Part shown: positions 30,903-35,132 of the stretch, one piece after another
How the letters are laid out: every line of letters starts with the position of its first letter
Position numbering within the stretch: position 1 is the first letter of the stretch
Assembly: GCA_017640685.1 (NCBI GenBank)
Contig: JAEPQF010000026.1
Location: forward strand, 1-35,132
From: Hyphomicrobiales bacterium
GTDB taxonomy: Bacteria > Pseudomonadota > Alphaproteobacteria > Rhizobiales > HXMU1428-3
DNA length: 35,132 nt
Direction: 5' to 3'
Made by a program: the position numbers and the translations under genes
The notes under the pieces: model-generated
What the model saw: the letters and a program-made list of their open reading frames with translations, nothing else
Database searches by the model: none
Told to the model about the DNA's origin: nothing

Positions 30903-31820
30903 ATGCCCCCTCACTCTTCTGAAATGGCTGACCAATCAAATATCAAACTTGCTCTCATTCAAATGACTTCCGGCAAAACTCTTGAGAAAAACTTTGATTT
31001 TCTCACTGAGCATATTGCACAGGCTGCAAAGCTTGGGGCTACTTATGTTCAATCTCCTGAAAATAGTTTGTTGATGGAATTGAACCCAAAAGAAGTCGCG
31101 CGAATTACAAAAAGTAATGCTTATAAAGATGCGCTAAACCAACTCTTTTTAAGCGCTGCACATCATAAAATTTGGCTGCATGTGGGCTCCGTTGCAATTC
31201 CCTTGCCTGAAAACAAAGACGCGGGTGATGGTAAGTTCCTTTTTGCAAACCGGTCTTATCTCATCAGCCCTGACTATTCCCCTCATAGTGATAAGCAGCA
31301 TATGTATTTTTATGATAAAATACATATGTTTGACGTGACTCTACCTAATGGAGAGCGCTATAATGAATCAGCCTCTTATAGGGCTGGTGATAGAAGCGTC
31401 GTGGTTGATTGTGATTTTAATTCCACGCACAACCCAACTCCACTAAGTGCTAAACTTGGCATGACGATTTGTTATGACCTACGGTTTCCAGCTTTGTTTC
31501 GTCATTTAGCAAAACAAGGCGCTCAGCTCATTAGTGTTCCTGCGGCTTTTACGAAAACAACAGGAGAGGCACATTGGCATGTTTTACTGCGAGCGCGGGC
31601 TATTGAAACTGGATGTTTCATTGTAGCCAGTGGGCAAACTGGTGAGCATGATAATGGCAGAAAGACCTTTGGGCATAGCTTAGTTATTTCGCCATGGGGT
31701 GAGGTTTTATTAGATGCAGGGTTCGAGCCTGGTGTCTATACGCAAACCATTGATTTAACTGACGTTGAAAAGGCACGACAAATTGTGCCATCTTTAACCC
31801 ATGGAAAAAACTTTGAATAA
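30903..31820 (+). CDS. carbon-nitrogen hydrolase (Nit1/Nit2-like amidase)
   Basis: A 305-residue nitrilase-superfamily enzyme with the catalytic triad Glu53 (SPENSLL), Lys139 (YDKIHMFDV) and Cys190 (MTICYDLRFP). It is closest in pattern to deaminated-glutathione amidase and omega-amidase types that act as metabolite repair enzymes; placement after glutaredoxin makes a glutathione-related substrate attractive. The ATG at 30903 has AGAGAGA upstream; the ATG at 30924 is an alternative and would match the usual family start closely. Confidence 0.9.
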   Translation: MPPHSSEMADQSNIKLALIQMTSGKTLEKNFDFLTEHIAQAAKLGATYVQSPENSLLMELNPKEVARITKSNAYKDALNQLFLSAAHHKIWLHVGSVAIPLPENKDAGDGKFLFANRSYLISPDYSPHSDKQHMYFYDKIHMFDVTLPNGERYNESASYRAGDRSVVVDCDFNSTHNPTPLSAKLGMTICYDLRFPALFRHLAKQGAQLISVPAAFTKTTGEAHWHVLLRARAIETGCFIVASGQTGEHDNGRKTFGHSLVISPWGEVLLDAGFEPGVYTQTIDLTDVEKARQIVPSLTHGKNFE

Positions 31821-31895
31821 GTTATAGACTTATTCTTTGTAAAATTTCGACTTTTGATCACCGATATTGAATGACTGACTTTTGAGGACTAATTT

Positions 31896-32327
31896 ATGAT
31901 CCGCTATCAACTTGTTTGCAAATGTAAAAATGAGTTTGAATCGTGGTTTCGCTCTAGCGATGATTTCGAACAACAACGTAAAAAAGGGTTATTATCATGC
32001 CCTCAATGCGGTGGATCAGATGTTTCTAAAGCTTTGATGGCTCCCAATGTCAGTACCTCTCGCAAAAAGAAACAAATTTCAGCCAGTAAAACTCAGACGA
32101 ACGCTATGGAAGAATTAAACACAGCACTACGTAATTATCGCACTCATGTTACTGAAACAGCGGATTATGTGGGCGACCAATTTGCCACTGAGGCGCGCAA
32201 AATTCACTATGGCGATGAACCCTCACGGGGCATTTATGGCGAAGCTCAAGTTAGTGAGATTAAAGAACTGCACGATGAAGGCGTTGAGGTATTGCCGCTT
32301 CCTTCTTTACCTGAAGATAAAAACTAG
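31896..32327 (+). CDS. DUF1178 zinc-ribbon protein
   Basis: A 143-residue protein. MIRYQLVCKCKNEFESWFRSSDDFEQQRKKGLLSCPQCGGSDVSKALMAPNV is the DUF1178 block, with a CxC...CxxC set likely to bind zinc. The middle is helical (NTALRNYRTHVTETADYVGDQFATEARKIHYGDEPSRGIYGEA) and conserved. Function unknown. GAGGAC precedes the ATG. Third gene of the grxC - nitrilase - DUF1178 unit. Confidence 0.92.
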   Translation: MIRYQLVCKCKNEFESWFRSSDDFEQQRKKGLLSCPQCGGSDVSKALMAPNVSTSRKKKQISASKTQTNAMEELNTALRNYRTHVTETADYVGDQFATEARKIHYGDEPSRGIYGEAQVSEIKELHDEGVEVLPLPSLPEDKN

Positions 32328-32653
32328 TTTTGCTGCTAAATTAGCTTTTAAAATCACCTAATTTTTTTCTATTCTCTCCAAACCGCACTTCCATTTTGAG
32401 TGAAATGTTCTGACCTTTTAGACAAAATACTCTGAAATTTGTCATTCTCTTGGAAATTATTGATTTTTTGCTGGAATGACTTTCTGTATCTGAGCAGAGA
32501 TTTATGAAAATTTATTCTAACCCATCATTCAAAGCGGAATAATAATCCTTTTTAGCCCGCAGCTATTGCATTTTAATAGAAAAATCACCTAATAATAGTG
32601 AAAAAATATAAAAGTTATTTTTCTGTTTTTAATAAACGCTGTGGATTTGAAAC
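32328..32653. other. promoter region of the cysH unit
   Basis: About 326 bases, AT-rich. An interrupted inverted pair TTATTC/GAATAA (about 32514-32544) could be a regulator site, but I see no recognisable sulfur-regulator box. No open frame of note was found. Confidence 0.45.
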
Positions 32654-33442
32654 ATGACTATGCAAGCTGAAAAGTCTGTAAATGCAAAAAATCAAGATGA
32701 AGAAACTCTTCGTTTTCAATCGTCACCAGATATTTCTTTGGAACGTGTTGAGGAATTGAATGAGATCCATCGATTTGCATCCCCACAAGATGTTCTAAGA
32801 GTTGCAATTCATGAGCTTTACAATGGCAAGATTGCACTTGTTTCCTCTTTTGGAGCTGAATCAGCAATTTTATTGCATATGGCCTCTGAGATTGATCCGA
32901 ATATACCCGTGATCTTTGTGGATACAGGTAAGCTTTTTCCTGAAACCATTGCTTATCGTGATCAGCTTGCACAACGATTTGGCTTAACCAATATTCAAAC
33001 TGTGACCCCAGATGATAGTTTGATACACCTTAAAGATCCAAACGGTAATTTATGGGAAACTGATACGGATGGATGCTGCCACATTCGAAAAGTTTTACCA
33101 TTTGATCAGGCTTTGGCACCTTTTATTGCTGAAATTTCAGGACGTAAACGGTTCCAGAATGATATTCGGTCTCAGCTAGGTTTCTTTGAAAAAACTGAAC
33201 GATCAATCAAAGTTAACCCTTTGATTAACTGGACGCCGACTGAATTAGCGGATTACATCATTCAGCATGATTTACCAAGGCATCCGCTGGTGGCCAAAGG
33301 CTATCCTTCTATTGGGTGTGCTCCTTGCACATCACCAGTAGCTGAAGGAGAAGACCCAAGAGCTGGTCGTTGGCGCGGCGCTGATAAAACTGAATGTGGT
33401 ATCCATTTTGTGGATGGAAAGCCTGTTCGAATAGCTCGTTAA
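32654..33442 (+). CDS. cysH: phosphoadenylyl/adenylyl-sulfate reductase, iron-sulfur type
   Basis: A 262-residue enzyme that reduces activated sulfate to sulfite. ALVSSFGAES (61-70) is the PP-loop-like nucleotide site. DGCCHIRK (Cys141, Cys142) with GCAPC (Cys222, Cys225) is the [4Fe-4S] set of the APS-using bacterial type. ECGIH (Cys248) is the catalytic cysteine of the C-terminal tail. APS rather than PAPS is thus the likely substrate. The ATG at 32654 is the first of two close starts (MTM). First gene of a unit with a ferredoxin and cysG. Confidence 0.93.
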   Translation: MTMQAEKSVNAKNQDEETLRFQSSPDISLERVEELNEIHRFASPQDVLRVAIHELYNGKIALVSSFGAESAILLHMASEIDPNIPVIFVDTGKLFPETIAYRDQLAQRFGLTNIQTVTPDDSLIHLKDPNGNLWETDTDGCCHIRKVLPFDQALAPFIAEISGRKRFQNDIRSQLGFFEKTERSIKVNPLINWTPTELADYIIQHDLPRHPLVAKGYPSIGCAPCTSPVAEGEDPRAGRWRGADKTECGIHFVDGKPVRIAR

Positions 33443-33456
33443 CAGGGGTAATTACC

Positions 33457-33486
33457 AAGGCCTCTTAGAGATTAAAAACAGGCCTT
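33457..33486 (+). other. small hairpin between cysH and ferredoxin genes
   Basis: AAGGCCT/AGGCCTT, 7 bp around a 16-base loop, with no T-run after it. It may be a processing or weak attenuation site rather than a full terminator, since the downstream genes belong to the same pathway. Confidence 0.45.
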
Positions 33487-33545
33487 CACTTGTGATAAAC
33501 AATAAGTCTTTCTCAATTTAGACTTCATGAATGGATGATTTTAAA

Positions 33546-33917
33546 ATGGGCGTTATTAACGTAATCGATCAACTAGGCAAACTACATGAACTTGAAGCAG
33601 TTGAAGGCTGGCGTGTGATGGAAATTATTCGTGAGCATGGCTTGCCTATTAAAGCTGAATGTGGTGGTGCTTGTGCTTGTGCGACATGTCAAGTTGAAGT
33701 GGCACCTGAATGGGTCGAGAAACTTCATGAAATGCGCGATGATGAAGAAGATATGCTTGATAGCTTACCGATTGTGACGGATTATTCTCGACTTTCTTGC
33801 CAGATTATTTATGAAGAAGAGCTTGATGGGCTGGAGCTTCGTTTAACGGATGCTTCTTTGCCAGATTCGATGCCAAATGGGGCATCATCTAACATTAAAG
33901 CTGAGGCAACTGCTTAA
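33546..33917 (+). CDS. [2Fe-2S] ferredoxin, putidaredoxin/Fdx type
   Basis: A 123-residue small electron carrier. The cluster ligands lie in AECGGACACATCQV (Cys-x5-Cys-x2-Cys) and LSCQI (fourth Cys), the vertebrate-type/putidaredoxin pattern. The acidic EKLHEMRDDEEDMLDSLP is a typical partner-docking helix. The ATG at 33546 is preferred over 33531 because GGATGA lies before it and it aligns with the family start. It stands between cysH and cysG, so it may donate electrons to sulfite reductase or a related enzyme; a general role such as Fe-S assembly cannot be ruled out. Confidence 0.9.
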   Translation: MGVINVIDQLGKLHELEAVEGWRVMEIIREHGLPIKAECGGACACATCQVEVAPEWVEKLHEMRDDEEDMLDSLPIVTDYSRLSCQIIYEEELDGLELRLTDASLPDSMPNGASSNIKAEATA

Positions 33918-33920
33918 ATT

Positions 33921-35132
33921 ATGAAATATTTTCCAATATTTGTTGAAACAAAAAATGCCCACATATTGGTGGCTGGAGGTGGTGAGACCGCTTTGCAGAA
34001 ATTGCGGCTTTTGAGCAAAACAGAAGCCACAATCACTCTTGTTGCGCCTGAATTTGATGAGGAAATTTTAAGCTTCATCAAAGATTTTCCGAATGTAAAT
34101 CTTATTAAGCGTGACTTTGAGAAAAAAGACATTGAAGGCAAACGGCTTGTTTATGCTGCGCATGATGATGAAGTGCTTGATACACTCGTTGCAGATGCTG
34201 CACGCGCCGCTGATGTATTGGTGAATGTTGTGGACACACCTGATCAATGCGACTTTCTAACTCCCTCTCTTGTGGAGCGTGCACCTATTACTGTTGCTAT
34301 TGGCACCGAGGGCACAGCGCCAATGATGGCTAGAGACATAAAGGCACTGTTAGATAAAAACTTGCCCGCAAATTTAGGAGATTTAGCGCGCCATGCAACA
34401 CGCATTCGGGAAACATTAAAGTCTCGCATTGAAGATGGACGGGCGCGCCTTCGTGTCTGGGAGCGTTTGATGCAAGGTGCGTTTCGCCGAGCGGTTTTGC
34501 GCGGAGACCAACCTGGTGCAGCCCTGGCGCTTGAAGCTGAAATTTTGGCTGAGCTTGATCATTCTAATTCGGAAGATGGAGGAACGCCTGTTGGCTCTGT
34601 TGCACTCATTGGTGCTGGGCCTGGTAATCCAGAATATTTAACACTTAAAGCGCATCGCCTTTTGCAAGAAGCTGATGTTCTCGTGGTTGATCGTTTGGCC
34701 AACCCCGCCATTTTGGATTATGCTCGCAGAGATGCAAAACGCATTTATGTTGGTAAACAAGCTGGAAAGCCATCTACATCTCAAGAAGAGATCAATCAAA
34801 TTATCGTGCGAGAAGCTATGGATGGCTCTCGTGTTGTTCGCCTTAAAGGTGGAGACCCAAGTATTTTTGGTCGCTTACAAGAAGAACTTGCGGCATGTCA
34901 ACTGTTTGGTATTGAGGTTGAAGTTGTGCCTGGCATTAGTGCCGTGCAAGCAGCCAGTGCCTCTATTAAACTCCCACTTACCTTTCGAGGTGAACATCGT
35001 TCAATCACATTGCTGACAGCTGCTACGAAAGATCAGGTGGTTGCTGATGATGTGGTTGAGTTCATGAAAACTGGTCGTCCTTTTGCGATTTATATGGGCA
35101 TTAGAATTGCTTCTGAAATTGTTGAGACCCTC
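33921..35132 (+). CDS. cysG: siroheme synthase (multifunctional CysG), 3' end cut by window edge
   Basis: 404 codons visible, then the window ends. The N-terminal part (about 1-220) is the precorrin-2 dehydrogenase/ferrochelatase module: PIFVETKNAHILVAGGGETALQKLRLL is the NAD-binding strand, then VNVVDTPDQCDFLTPSLVERAPITVAIGTEGTAPMMARDIK. The second module is the SUMT methyltransferase: VALIGAGPGNPEYLTLKAHRLLQEADVLVVDRL (about 230-262), VRLKGGDPSIFGRLQEEL and VVPGISAVQAA. It makes siroheme for sulfite reductase. It begins 3 bases after the ferredoxin stop, so it is in that operon. No frameshift in the visible part. Confidence 0.95.
   Translation, partial: MKYFPIFVETKNAHILVAGGGETALQKLRLLSKTEATITLVAPEFDEEILSFIKDFPNVNLIKRDFEKKDIEGKRLVYAAHDDEVLDTLVADAARAADVLVNVVDTPDQCDFLTPSLVERAPITVAIGTEGTAPMMARDIKALLDKNLPANLGDLARHATRIRETLKSRIEDGRARLRVWERLMQGAFRRAVLRGDQPGAALALEAEILAELDHSNSEDGGTPVGSVALIGAGPGNPEYLTLKAHRLLQEADVLVVDRLANPAILDYARRDAKRIYVGKQAGKPSTSQEEINQIIVREAMDGSRVVRLKGGDPSIFGRLQEELAACQLFGIEVEVVPGISAVQAASASIKLPLTFRGEHRSITLLTAATKDQVVADDVVEFMKTGRPFAIYMGIRIASEIVETL

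Overview
The window looks like a chromosomal segment of a low-GC (roughly 40% by eye) alphaproteobacterium, probably of the Hyphomicrobiales/Rhizobiales sphere. The support is: a tRNA-His of the alphaproteobacterial type (no G-1, A73, G1:U72); an sdhC-D-A-B operon; ethylmalonyl-CoA-pathway-type genes (a mesaconyl-CoA hydratase-like double MaoC protein and a CitE/Mcl-like lyase); the glutaredoxin - nitrilase - DUF1178 trio; and an APS-type cysH. No phage, transposase or CRISPR was found. The species cannot be named from the sequence.

Layout. 1-350 is the start of a ClpP-like serine dehydrogenase proteinase (minus strand, cut by the window edge), followed by a long AT-rich spacer and tRNA-His. 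1.3-4.6 kb holds a small secreted Cys protein, a membrane-anchored TerB-like protein, and an ECF sigma factor / RskA-type anti-sigma / secreted fasciclin cassette with an ECF-type promoter candidate before the fasciclin gene. 4.7-5.8 kb holds a repeat block and a divergent arsR / DUF6428 pair with twin operators. 5.8-9.6 kb is sdhCDAB on the minus strand. 9.8-18.1 kb is accessory metabolism: a periplasmic protein, macro domain protein, PEP-mutase-like enzyme, GFA-fold protein, membrane proteins, two TetR units (one facing a fatty-acid-hydroxylase-type membrane enzyme), and a marR - methyltransferase - fluoroacetate-dehalogenase-like operon. 18.3-22.3 kb holds the MaoC and CitE-like genes, separated by a Wzx/MATE-like flippase and a DUF1737 gene. 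22.4-23.3 kb is pyridoxal kinase. 23.6-26.3 kb is a complete bufferin-type operon (bufABCD: DUF2282 precursor, DUF692/MNIO, DUF2063, DoxX). 26.7-28.7 kb is a double AAA+ ATPase. 29.5-35.1 kb is EVE, DUF1761, grxC, nitrilase, DUF1178, cysH, ferredoxin and a siroheme synthase (cysG) that runs off the end.

Most unusual signal. Three intergenic blocks (4680-4855, 23283-23560, 28771-29021) carry about eleven copies, all in the same orientation, of a roughly 31-nt nested-stem hairpin. Its arm sequences differ between copies but stay complementary. In the first two blocks the hairpins sit inside the loops of palindromes of a second, larger repeat; comparing the two copies of that repeat shows the hairpins present at different sites. 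This looks like a small palindromic element that inserts into hairpin loops, or a structured nucleic-acid element under selection. Its function is unknown.

How the genes work together. sdhCDAB serves the TCA cycle and respiration. The MaoC and CitE-like genes suggest glyoxylate-shunt-independent C2 assimilation. cysH - ferredoxin - cysG forms an assimilatory sulfate/sulfite module (reduction, electron supply, siroheme cofactor). bufABCD makes a periplasmic copper-sequestering modified peptide. The ECF cassette and the ArsR, MarR and TetR units supply local stress responses.
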